Shown one piece after another: positions 1-7,267 of a stretch of DNA of 14,367 nt. The notes beneath the pieces were generated by a model. It had not been told where the DNA came from and ran no database searches. It saw nothing but the letters and a program-made list of their open reading frames with translations. The first letter of the stretch is position 1; every line of letters starts with the position of its first letter. The stretch lies in contig JAPULD010000202.1 in assembly GCA_027295365.1 (NCBI GenBank), positions 1 to 14,367 on the forward strand. Direction: 5' to 3'. The translations under genes were made by a program, and so were the position numbers. The DNA comes from Planctomycetota bacterium. Lineage in GTDB: Bacteria > Planctomycetota > Phycisphaerae > Phycisphaerales > SM1A02.

Positions 1-1
1 C

Positions 2-937
2 GCTGAACCCCAATCGGGGGAATTGTTCTTGGCCAGTCTTGACGAGGGACACCTCGCCACAGGCCGGTTCATCGATCAACTGAGACGGGATGCGCCCCAG
101 CAGACCGAAGCGATCCGGACCTGCCTGCTGGCCTTTGGCATTGAACGATCGAGGCGGACCGCCGGGTTGTCGCTTTCGGCCGGTCGATACAAATACTTGG
201 TGCCGCGCTTTTTTACCGGGTTGCTGTCGAGTGGTCTCGATGAAAAGCAGGTTCTGGAACTCGCGACCCGGGAAGTCAGGCTCTTGGCGGCGAAGACGCT
301 TGCCCACCAGCGATTGATCCTGGAGGAATTCAATACTCTGCGAATTCTCCTTCAACAAATCGGGCAGGATCGGGATGAGGAAGACTATCAGGCCATCGAA
401 GCGCAACAACAAGCTCTCTCCGAAATGGCTCTCGCCCTCGTTGAGGATCTGTGGTCAGGCGTCGATCGAATTGCGCGAGGGTTGCCCGATCCCGAGCGGC
501 AAGCCTACATGGCCTGGATCATCAACGATCTGGGCGGGGAATGGGCAGGCAATCCCGCAACATGGTGCATGGAGGCCGGCGCGACGTTGATCGAACAGGA
601 CTCCGACTTGCTGAAGAGTCTTCAGTCCATCGAAGCGAGAATCACGGGTCTTGAAGCGAAGATCATTCGCAAGAATGCGAGAGCCGCCCTGGCCAATGAA
701 GCATCGCAGGAACGGATCGTTCGTGATTTTCACGCGCTAGGTGATGCGCGGCTCCGGCTCCTTGGCGATCTGGCGACACTTTTACGAAGCACGCACGATG
801 GCGTGGGGGCCGAGAATCTGCCTCCCCAATGGCAACTGATCGAAATGATCGATAGCCGGCCCCGGGCGGTCTGGCGTACCCTGCACGATTCGATCGATCG
901 TGTAATTCGCGTCACGGATGGCGAAGACGAAGAATGA
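2..937 (+). CDS. Unrecognised helical protein, 5' end outside window
   Basis: The reading frame is open from the first bases of the window to a TGA at 935-937, so this is the C-terminal part (about 311 residues) of a longer protein. A TTG at 23 could serve as a start, but the frame continues upstream without a stop and there is no ribosome binding site before it. I do not recognise a family. The visible part has no obvious membrane segment, has few Cys or His, and is rich in Leu, Ala, Glu, Arg and Gln in long amphipathic stretches (for example around IEARITGLEAKIIRKNARAA), which suggests helical bundles or coiled coil. The last residues are acidic (DGEDEE). It converges on the minus-strand gene ending at 950 with only 12 bases between them, and I see no terminator hairpin there. 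It is probably a cytoplasmic protein of unknown role. Confidence 0.7.
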   Translation, partial: AEPQSGELFLASLDEGHLATGRFIDQLRRDAPQQTEAIRTCLLAFGIERSRRTAGLSLSAGRYKYLVPRFFTGLLSSGLDEKQVLELATREVRLLAAKTLAHQRLILEEFNTLRILLQQIGQDRDEEDYQAIEAQQQALSEMALALVEDLWSGVDRIARGLPDPERQAYMAWIINDLGGEWAGNPATWCMEAGATLIEQDSDLLKSLQSIEARITGLEAKIIRKNARAALANEASQERIVRDFHALGDARLRLLGDLATLLRSTHDGVGAENLPPQWQLIEMIDSRPRAVWRTLHDSIDRVIRVTDGEDEE

Positions 938-949
938 TCGACTTGCCCT

Positions 950-1483
950 TCACGCCCGGGTTCGCACGCTGACGGGGCAGCCGCACTCGGGGCAGATGTC
1001 GGCCAGATCGCCACTGAGATCGTGATAGCACATCGGACAGCGGTTCAGTCGTCGGTCCTGGCATTGGCGACTGAGGTACGTGTCGATGGCGCGACGTTCA
1101 CGCCACGCGAAGAGCTTGTGACCCAGCAACGAGGCGAGCGTGATGCCTCCTGTGAGCCCGAAGAACAAGCCCCAGGCCCCATACTGCGCGCCGATGAGCA
1201 ATCCTAGACCGAGTATCGAGAAGCAGACCAACAGGGGAATTCCCGTGATCCACAATCCCAGGGGTTGATGCAGCACCTCTACGCGAAGGTTTCGTTTGGC
1301 TTCCTCGGGCAACGAGGCGATAAAAGTCGGAATGGTGTCGGTGAGCGTCAGGCTGATGGCATGACCACACTCGGGGCAGTTGCTCGTCGAGGCGAGGCCC
1401 CTCAGGTTGTAGCGGCATTCGCGACAATGGGTGTCGCCATCGATGACGAATGTTTGATCGGATGTGATGACGCCAGCGTGCAT
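950..1483 (-). CDS. Membrane protein with N- and C-terminal Cys4 zinc ribbons
   Basis: A 177-residue protein with a zinc ribbon at each end. The N-terminal one has C20, C23, C36 and C39 in the pattern CRECRYNLRGL...CPECG; the C-terminal one has C149, C152, C164 and C167 (CPMCYHDLSG...CPECG). Between them are two hydrophobic stretches, about residues 75-98 and 102-121, that should form a transmembrane hairpin, so both ribbons probably face the cytoplasm. The CxxCxYNLRGL signature is seen very often in planctomycete proteins of unknown function; what the ribbons bind is not known to me. The ATG start at 1481-1483 is preceded by a GGGGAA element at plausible spacing. The gene starts 36 bases after the DUF6702-type gene on the same strand and is likely the last gene of that operon. 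Confidence 0.8.
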   Translation of the reverse strand: MHAGVITSDQTFVIDGDTHCRECRYNLRGLASTSNCPECGHAISLTLTDTIPTFIASLPEEAKRNLRVEVLHQPLGLWITGIPLLVCFSILGLGLLIGAQYGAWGLFFGLTGGITLASLLGHKLFAWRERRAIDTYLSRQCQDRRLNRCPMCYHDLSGDLADICPECGCPVSVRTRA

Positions 1484-1519
1484 GAAGGGTTCCCCAACCA
1501 GTCAAGACATCATGATACC

Positions 1520-2218
1520 TCACCTCGGATCAGTGGGGGCTTCGGCTTTCTTCAATGTCTTCCAGGTCTCGTTGCGATTGAAACGCAGCGAGGGCTTCCA
1601 GTTGCCATCCTTGAGGTTGACCGTGTTGTCCTGGTCAGGCTCGATATCGAAGAAAATGCGATTGGAAAACTCCAGTCCCTTCAATCCCTTTTCGGGCAGA
1701 CAGATTTCAAAATACAGCCACGCGTAGCGGACATCGATCTCCTTGCCCACCCAGCGGATGATGGATGTCTTGTCCTTCTTCTTGGCATCGGGGTGAGAAG
1801 AGGGGGGCGTCGGCGATTCAGACTGAGGGTCGTCATGGCCCGCGACGGGTTCTGGACAAGGTTCGAGTGGCGTGGGCTTCGAATCCTCATCGGGGGCGGG
1901 ATGCCTGATCTGAAACACGTCGTCGAGATACTCGACGATCAGATGATCAATGTCCTTGGTCGTTTCGAGGGTGAGGCGCCGGCGGCTGCGTCGCTCCAGG
2001 GCCTTCTCCAGATCGTCGGGGCTGACCCTCAAGGCCACCTGCAGCACCTTGACGCCATCGTCGTTGAGAACGACCTCAGCCTCGGTGATGGAGATGTGGA
2101 AAGGGTGGATGGCTCCCATCAGGAGCAGACCCGACGTCAGCAGCAGGCATGAAAACAGGGCATGAGGAAATCTCATGCCCTGATCATTTCGCATCGATGG
2201 TTCCATGTCCAGTCTCAA
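1520..2218 (-). CDS. DUF6702-like exported protein
   Basis: Up to 232 residues. After a hydrophobic signal-like segment comes HPFHISITEAEV, then LQVALRVSPDDLEKAL, and near the end WLYFEICLPE, FFDIEPDQDNTVNL and SLRFNRNETW. This order of motifs (HPF[HY].S.TE, a DDLE element, an N-terminal half separated from a C-terminal strand-rich half) is what I recall for the DUF6702 family; the function is unknown. Residues about 109-150 are a Pro/Ser/Asp/Lys-rich linker. The longest frame begins with a TTG at 2216-2218 that overlaps the peptidase TGA (2215-2217), but ATGs at 2206, 2194 and 2176 follow. The one at 2194 has a GGAA upstream and places the signal peptide sensibly, so I favour it. It is translationally linked to the M1 peptidase and probably acts with it in the periplasm. 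Confidence 0.72.
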   Translation of the reverse strand: MRLDMEPSMRNDQGMRFPHALFSCLLLTSGLLLMGAIHPFHISITEAEVVLNDDGVKVLQVALRVSPDDLEKALERRSRRRLTLETTKDIDHLIVEYLDDVFQIRHPAPDEDSKPTPLEPCPEPVAGHDDPQSESPTPPSSHPDAKKKDKTSIIRWVGKEIDVRYAWLYFEICLPEKGLKGLEFSNRIFFDIEPDQDNTVNLKDGNWKPSLRFNRNETWKTLKKAEAPTDPR

Positions 2219-4635
2219 TTGCCGCGACGACGCGCGTCCTGTTCAGCGTCTTGCTCAGCCTTCCTGGCGTCCTTGTCGATATCCTCGTCGTTTTGCCGTG
2301 CCTTTTGCATGGGATTCTTGCGATCACGACTCTTGAAGAGTTGGAATCGGCTCTTGACGGGTCGCCTGGGGTAGACATTGTTATCGAGATCGACGTCCGC
2401 CGTCTCGTGCCTCGGATCGAGCGTGATCTCGCGGATCATCTTCGACGTCATGATGAGCTTGGAGACTTCGAGGTTGTTGTGGCGCCAGATCTCCACGGGG
2501 ATTCGGATCTCCTCGCTCGTGCCATCCTCATACGCCACCTGGAAGATGATCGGCATGACCAGCCCACCCTTGTTCTTCAGGTCCACGATGTAGAAGTTGT
2601 ACTCGGTATTGAGGAGCATCTTCTCGTCATCATCGAGGCGTTTGAGGAACCGCTCGAAGTCCTTGCGATCCTGGGGCGTCACGTCGAACTTGGTGAACTC
2701 GTTGTAAAAGTCCTCGAGTTCCGGATACGTGTCCGTTCGTTTCGCCAAATCATTGTTGCGTTGCTTGGAGAAGCTCTCGGGTTCTTCGGATTCTTCCTGC
2801 CTTGCGTAGGCCTTCTCCACGTAGGGGTCTCGCGTGTCGATCTGATAGAGCCTGACGTTTTCGATCGACAGGTCGGTGTGATCGGTGGTGTAGAACCACC
2901 CTCGCCAGAACCAGTCCAGATCGATGCCCGACGCATCCTCCATCGTCCGGAAGAGGTCCGAAGGCTCAGGTCGCTTGAACATCCAACGCTGGGCATACTC
3001 CTTGAACGCGAAATCAAACAATTCGCGGCCGAGAATCGTCTCGCGAAGAATGTTCAACGCGGTGGCGGGTTTGGCGTAGGCGTTGGGGCCGAACTGCAGG
3101 AGCGATTCGGAGTTCGTCATGATCGGGACCTGGTTGTAGGACGCCATGTAGCCCACGATGTCGCGCGGCTCGCCCCGTCTTGAGGGATACTCCTCTTCCC
3201 ACTCCTGTTCCGTGAGGTATTGGAGAAACGTGTTGAGCCCTTCGTCCATCCAGGTCCACTGTCGCTCATCGGAGTTGACGATCATGGGGAAGTAGTTGTG
3301 GCCCACTTCATGGATGATGACGCCGATGAGGCCATATTTGGTGCGGGCGGAGTAGGTGCCGTCCTCTTCGGGGCGTGGCCCGTTGTAGCAGATCATGGGG
3401 AATTCCATGCCACCCTGGGGGCCATTGATGGAATACGCCACGGGGTAGGGGTAATCGAAGGTGTAGCGTGAGTAGACGTTGAGGGTGTGGATGATCGCGT
3501 GGGTGGAGAACTTGCTCCACAGGGGTTCGGCTTCGTTGGGATACAACGACATCGCCATGACGGTGTTGCCGCCCACATCGTGGCCCTGGGCGTCCCAGAT
3601 GAACTTGCGAGATGAAGCCCACGCCACATCGCGCACGTTTTCAGCCTTGAAACGCCATGTCTTCTTGCCGGTGGGTTCGGTGGACTCGTTCGCCTTCGCC
3701 TCCTTGGGGGTGACGATGAACATGGGCGTCGTGGCGGTTCGTGACTGTGCGTATCGATCACGCTGGCTCGGGGTCAGGACTTCATCGAGGTTCTGGATGA
3801 CGCCGGTGGCCCCGACAATATGATCGTCGGGGGCGGTGATGTTGATTTCGTAATCACCCAGTTCGAGCGTGAACTCGCCCCGGCCCAGGAATTGCTTGTG
3901 TTGCCAGCCGTTCACGTCGGTGTAGGCGGCCATCCGGGGATACCACTGCGAGATCTCGTAGATGTAGTTGTCGTCCTTCTCGAAGTACTCGTACCCGGTG
4001 CGCGCCCAGATGACCTTGCCGTCGTTGATGTTGTAGTTCCAGTCGATCTCGAACGTCGTCGAGTCGCCCGGCTTCAGGGGCGTGGGCAGGTCGATCCGCA
4101 TCATGGTCTTGACCACGATGTGGTCAAGGGGGTTGCCATCGGCGTCTTCGACGCGGGTGAGCTTGAGCCCACCATCGAAGACCTGTCGAGCGAGCAACGA
4201 TTCCAGGGTGCCGAAGGGGATGCCATTGTCATCAAGATCGGGGGCCGCCGCGGCCATTACCGAATCGGCATCGGGCATCATGTTGTTGTTGTCGAGCTGC
4301 AGCCAGAGATACTTGAGCGAGTCGGGGGAGTTGTTGTGATAGGTGATGCGCTCCGAGCCGATGATCCGCTGGTTGACGTCATCAAGCTCGACGTCGATCA
4401 CGTAATCCGCGCGTTGCTGCCAGTAGCCATGGCCGGGAGCCCCCGAGGCGTTGCGATAGGCGTTGGGCGTGGGGAGGATCTCCTCAAGCTGCCTGAACTT
4501 ATCGACCTGATCGAACTTCAGGATATTGCCCTGGTCATCGCGCCGAATCTGGGCGAAGCCAGGCTGGGGGGTGATGAGCAGCAGCGAGGCCGAAGCCAAA
4601 GCAAGGCACAGGGCCTGATTGAGCGTGGTCTTCAT
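2215..4635 (-). CDS. Secreted M1-family (gluzincin) metallopeptidase
   Basis: An 806-residue zinc peptidase related to M1 aminopeptidases, probably exported. I chose the ATG at 4633-4635 because it begins a clear signal peptide (MKTT..., hydrophobic core, cleavage likely after A28 in GFA-Q). The frame extends 38 codons further upstream, but that stretch is Pro-rich and not signal-like. The zinc site is complete: HEVGH at 442-446 followed after 18 residues by E465 in MDEGLNTF. The exopeptidase motif is GGMEF (408-412), where classical members have GxMEN. Y520 in NAYAKPATAL fits the catalytic tyrosine. The N-terminal half is the beta-rich domain typical of the family. The C-terminal tail (about the last 45 residues) is unusually charged. 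It is the first gene of an operon with the DUF6702-like and zinc-ribbon genes. The substrate cannot be told; the family assignment is firm. Confidence 0.92.
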   Translation of the reverse strand: MKTTLNQALCLALASASLLLITPQPGFAQIRRDDQGNILKFDQVDKFRQLEEILPTPNAYRNASGAPGHGYWQQRADYVIDVELDDVNQRIIGSERITYHNNSPDSLKYLWLQLDNNNMMPDADSVMAAAAPDLDDNGIPFGTLESLLARQVFDGGLKLTRVEDADGNPLDHIVVKTMMRIDLPTPLKPGDSTTFEIDWNYNINDGKVIWARTGYEYFEKDDNYIYEISQWYPRMAAYTDVNGWQHKQFLGRGEFTLELGDYEINITAPDDHIVGATGVIQNLDEVLTPSQRDRYAQSRTATTPMFIVTPKEAKANESTEPTGKKTWRFKAENVRDVAWASSRKFIWDAQGHDVGGNTVMAMSLYPNEAEPLWSKFSTHAIIHTLNVYSRYTFDYPYPVAYSINGPQGGMEFPMICYNGPRPEEDGTYSARTKYGLIGVIIHEVGHNYFPMIVNSDERQWTWMDEGLNTFLQYLTEQEWEEEYPSRRGEPRDIVGYMASYNQVPIMTNSESLLQFGPNAYAKPATALNILRETILGRELFDFAFKEYAQRWMFKRPEPSDLFRTMEDASGIDLDWFWRGWFYTTDHTDLSIENVRLYQIDTRDPYVEKAYARQEESEEPESFSKQRNNDLAKRTDTYPELEDFYNEFTKFDVTPQDRKDFERFLKRLDDDEKMLLNTEYNFYIVDLKNKGGLVMPIIFQVAYEDGTSEEIRIPVEIWRHNNLEVSKLIMTSKMIREITLDPRHETADVDLDNNVYPRRPVKSRFQLFKSRDRKNPMQKARQNDEDIDKDARKAEQDAEQDARRRGN

Positions 4636-4805
4636 GGGAAGAATCTCTGGAGTTGGGGGCGAGGTTGGCCAAGGGGCAGATAAAGAAGGGGGGACCCCTG
4701 ATGATAGTGGATATGAAGGCCAGAGTGGCGTGAATTCAGGGCTTCCCACTCAGATGCGAGACCTTCGATCGTGAACTATTCAGTTGAACCAGGGAATAAC
4801 TCGTG

Positions 4806-5054
4806 TTATCGCATTGCAACTTCGAAAAGCTCGGAGGTGGTAAGACGATGAATTCGATAGAGATGAATGCGTGCTTCTTCCAATTTGATTCTTGCCTGGG
4901 ATCTCTTCACACTGCGGATTTGCGGTTGATTGGAAGACATTGATTCCACGATCGTTTTTCTACGCTCAATGATTTGACTGGCTTCTTCAAGTGCGGCAGC
5001 CTTACTCCAGCCCTGAAACTGTATTCCGGTCGGGTCAGCGTAACTTCTCAGCAT
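4806..5054 (-). CDS. Small hypothetical protein, doubtful
   Basis: An 82-residue frame in the AT-richer gap between the peptidase operon and the LysR gene. The translation is charged and looks helical (AALEEASQIIERRK, then ARIKLEEARIHLYRIHRL), which reads like real protein, but I recognise no family. The ATG at 5052-5054 has only a distant GGAG (about 13 bases away). The same frame stays open upstream to a TAA at 5112-5114 and gives plausible residues (SKITLTEPNLNP) but no ATG, GTG or TTG, so it could be the remains of a longer gene that lost its start. It lies divergent from the LysR gene, the usual position for an LTTR target. Confidence 0.4.
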   Translation of the reverse strand: MLRSYADPTGIQFQGWSKAAALEEASQIIERRKTIVESMSSNQPQIRSVKRSQARIKLEEARIHLYRIHRLTTSELFEVAMR

Positions 5055-5110
5055 TGGGTTGAGGTTCGGCTCCGTAAGAGTAATTTTGGAATTGCCAATT
5101 GACCTTCCGC

Positions 5111-5120
5111 GTTACGTAAC
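5111..5120. promoter_or_regulatory. Perfect 10-bp palindrome upstream of the LysR gene
   Basis: GTTACGTAAC is its own reverse complement and lies 52 bases before the LysR start codon, in the gap between the divergent small ORF and the regulator. It could be an operator for a dimeric protein, including LysR itself. No binding is known, and a 10-mer palindrome can arise by chance. Confidence 0.35.
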
Positions 5121-5143
5121 CGAAGCTATTAGCACAAGCGATA

Positions 5144-5168
5144 ATTCCTATGGATTGAAATAAGGAAT
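5144..5168 (+). promoter_or_regulatory. Inverted repeat whose right arm is the LysR ribosome binding site
   Basis: ATTCCT (5144-5149) and AGGAAT (5163-5168) form a 6-bp inverted repeat with 13 bases between. The right arm contains the Shine-Dalgarno AAGGA (5162-5166), six bases before the ATG at 5173. This supports the chosen start. It could be an autoregulatory operator or, in RNA, a weak hairpin hiding the ribosome binding site. It is not an exact T-N11-A LTTR box. Confidence 0.4.
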
Positions 5169-5172
5169 ACTT

Positions 5173-6165
5173 ATGCTAACCCTTCAGAGATTGCAGGCCC
5201 TCAAGGCGGTGGGTGAGGAAGGATCCTTCACGAAGGCGGCTGAGAAGCTGTTTTATTCACAGTCCGCGGTTTCGCAGCACATCGCCGCCCTCGAGTCCTA
5301 TTTGAAGGTGCCATTGGTCAATCGACAGCCTCGAGGGATTTCGTTGACTCAGGCGGGACGCATTCTGAGCAAGCATGCCGATGTCATTTTTCAATCCATC
5401 CACGATGCCGAACGCGATCTGGCGGCCCTGTCCGGCGCGAGCGGCGGGGAACTTCGGATCGCCACCTTTCCCACGGCGTCCTCGGCCCTCATGCCTCGGG
5501 CGATCTCGATGTTTCACGAGCGCCACCCCGATGTGAAAATTTTCTACTCGGAGATGGAGTCCGAGGAGAGCCTGCCCAAACTGCTTCAAGGTGATCTCGA
5601 TCTGGCGATCGTCTTTGATTACGAAGTGAGCCCGCTGGAAATCGATCCGGAGACATTGCATCTCGAATCGATCATCGAGGAGCCTTTGTTCATCGCCTTG
5701 CCAAAGTCACATCACCTGGCGGGCGAAAAGAGACTGGGGCTCAAGGATCTCAAGGATGAACCCTGGATCGGCGGCAACGCCTTCGCCTGCAGCGATTCCT
5801 TTTTGAGACTCTGCATACGCGAGGGATTTCAACCCAACATCGTGTTTGGCAGTGACGACTACGCCACGGTGCAGGGTTTGATCGCCCATGGCATGGGCAT
5901 CGCCATGATGCCGGCCCTGGCGACGCTGACGGTGCTCGACGAACTGGTCACCATTCCCCTCTGTCGGCGTACCGTACCTCGAAGAGTGCATGCCGCGTTC
6001 CCGGTCGGGGCGTACCAATTGCCGGCGGCTCGGGCGTTGCTGGACATACTGATTCAGGTTGCGCCCGAAGCGTTGGAGAAGACCGCGGTGGGGAAGATTT
6101 CGAAACGGGATCCGGCAAACGTTCGAACCACTCAGATGGCGGCAGGAGTCAACGGCTCAAAATAA
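5173..6165 (+). CDS. LysR-family transcriptional regulator
   Basis: A 330-residue protein of normal LTTR length. Residues about 1-60 are the winged helix-turn-helix (LQALKAVGEEGSFTKAAEKL, SQSAVSQHIAALE, then LVNRQPRGISLTQAG), followed by the linker helix and from about residue 93 the periplasmic-binding-protein-like effector domain (GELRIATFPTASSALMPRAI; LLQGDLDLAIVFDYE; EEPLFIALPKSHHLAG; HGMGIAMMPALA). The effector is not predictable from sequence. The ATG at 5173 has AAGGA six bases upstream. The gene stands alone: divergent to a doubtful small ORF and the peptidase operon, and converging on the truncated sigma-factor gene 85 bases downstream. Its targets may be the divergent side, and autoregulation is likely given the dyads in its leader. 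The last 30 residues, after the effector domain, are a polar tail of no known role. Confidence 0.93.
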   Translation: MLTLQRLQALKAVGEEGSFTKAAEKLFYSQSAVSQHIAALESYLKVPLVNRQPRGISLTQAGRILSKHADVIFQSIHDAERDLAALSGASGGELRIATFPTASSALMPRAISMFHERHPDVKIFYSEMESEESLPKLLQGDLDLAIVFDYEVSPLEIDPETLHLESIIEEPLFIALPKSHHLAGEKRLGLKDLKDEPWIGGNAFACSDSFLRLCIREGFQPNIVFGSDDYATVQGLIAHGMGIAMMPALATLTVLDELVTIPLCRRTVPRRVHAAFPVGAYQLPAARALLDILIQVAPEALEKTAVGKISKRDPANVRTTQMAAGVNGSK

Positions 6166-6250
6166 GCAGTCGAATCAGTCTCTGACGCTCTCCCGGTTCC
6201 AAACAATGCATGGCGTACAGGTCTGTCCAGCGAAACGAATCAATTCTCGA

Positions 6251-6904
6251 TCACATGTCGAGATACGATCGAAGCATGGCAAGTTCCGCATCGACGTCCG
6301 ATGGATCGTCAAGGGTTTCGGCAATGACTTCACGAAGGACAACCCGGAATTTTCGTTTCGCCGAGTGAATCATGCTCGACACATCGTTCGCGGCATCGGC
6401 CTCAAGATCAGTGACCAATGAATCCAGGCTCATGGCTTCGACGCCATGCAAAGCGGGAAGCACATAACGCGCCTCGTACGCACGCCAATGTTTCTCCATG
6501 CCATTGGCAAGACATGATTGTTCGGTGCGTTGCAGGGCCTCGGCGAAGATCGTGGCGGCCCACTGCCGCTCGAAGGCGTCGGCCGGATCGTCCGATTCGC
6601 TAGGCTCGATGGTGCGCCACTGCTCGGCATCTTCTGGAATAATGGTTTTCGGGCGCTGACCATTTCGCCCTCGCTCCTGTCGATAGGCATCGATCTCGAA
6701 GTTGCCCAGGGCGGAAAGCAGGAACGTGCGGAAGCAGCCTCGTTTCGGATCGACCTTTTCGATCAGACCGCGCTGCAATACGACATCACACATGAATGAC
6801 TGGGTCAGGTCCGCTGCATGATCCGACGGATGGCTCTGGCGGCGGTGCGTTTGATTCAGAAACCGATTCCCAGGAGGCCATGCGCGATCACGGGGATGCA
6901 GCAT
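6251..6904 (-). pseudogene. ECF-type sigma factor, N-terminus lost
   Basis: From about residue 20 the frame matches the planctomycete-rich ECF sigma family: RRQSHPSDHAADLTQSFM (end of region 2), then DPKRGCFRTFLLSALGNFEIDAYRQERG, a linker, and a region-4-like end (ANDVSSMIHSAKRKFRVVLREVIAETLDDP). Family members have about 40 to 60 residues before the 'AADLTQ' motif, covering sigma region 2.1-2.2. Here only some 20 unrelated residues precede it (MLHPRDRAWPPGN), with no ribosome binding site before the ATG at 6904. The upstream DNA encodes a different protein fragment on the other strand, so the missing part is gone rather than frameshifted. The C-terminal portion is uninterrupted, so loss may be recent, or a shortened product could still be made. 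Read as a truncated gene. Confidence 0.65.
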
Positions 6905-7185
6905 GGACGACCGGGGGAGCTGCAGATCTCATCGGCCCGGGTGCGGATCCCGTGACCCTCACGATTCAGGACGATCAGTCACCGCCTCAGCCCGCCGCCG
7001 ATGCCGACGTGTGGATCTCCGTCGATGCTTCGGGGAGCAACGTCATCGCCGGCACAGTGCAGAGCAACTCCAATGGTCAAGTGACGTTCATGCTGGACGA
7101 CGGCGCGACGTATTACCTCTGGATGCAGAAGGACGGGCTGAATCCGATCAAGGGCAAGCAGTTTGTCGCGGTGAAGGATGCATGA
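6796..7185 (+). pseudogene. C-terminal fragment of a surface-type protein with carboxypeptidase-regulatory-like fold
   Basis: A 129-codon open frame whose recognisable part is about residues 45-129 (from roughly 6930): DPVTLTIQDDQSPPQPAADA, DVWISVDASGSNVIAGTVQS, NSNGQVTFMLDDGATYYLWM, QKDGLNPIKGK. The pattern of a strand, a variable loop with 'G.v.sns.GqvtF.ld.G.tYylwm.kdG.n' matches carboxypeptidase-regulatory/transthyretin-like beta-sandwich domains, which sit at the ends of exported or phage-tail-like proteins. The first 45 codons lie antisense to the sigma-factor gene and look non-biological, and there is no usable ribosome binding site (AGGAGG at 6872-6877 is only two bases from the ATG at 6880). 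I read it as the 3' end of a larger gene whose 5' part was deleted. The alternative is a short fused ORF still being translated. Confidence 0.5.
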
Positions 7186-7210
7186 TTCTTATTTACAAAG
7201 CATACTTAGC

Positions 7211-7239
7211 TTGCGGTAACCCCTTAAAGTGGCCATGAT
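7211..7239 (+). promoter_or_regulatory. Possible promoter of the channel gene
   Basis: TTGCGG (7211-7216), 17 bases, then CATGAT (7234-7239) resemble a weak sigma-70-type -35/-10 pair 28 bases before the TTG start codon. The spacing is ideal but both boxes deviate from consensus, so this is a weak suggestion. Confidence 0.25.
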
Positions 7240-7267
7240 GTAGTTCACATGACCAGGGGAATACTGC

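Noticed and set aside
2149..3183. Long plus-strand open frame (344 codons) opposite the M1 peptidase
   Set aside because: It is antisense to a firmly identified peptidase gene and its translation, rich in Val, Leu, Asp and His in runs, matches what reverse reading of that GC-rich gene gives. The same holds for the frames at 3820-4683 and 1265-2152.
4680..4706. Possible promoter or terminator before the peptidase gene (TATCAT, GGGGTCCCC)
   Set aside because: No matching -35 box lies at proper spacing, and the G/C palindrome lacks a T-run.
4636..4749. 38-codon N-terminal extension of the M1 peptidase
   Set aside because: It is Pro/Ser-rich, would bury the signal peptide, and the ATG at 4635 begins a classical signal sequence.
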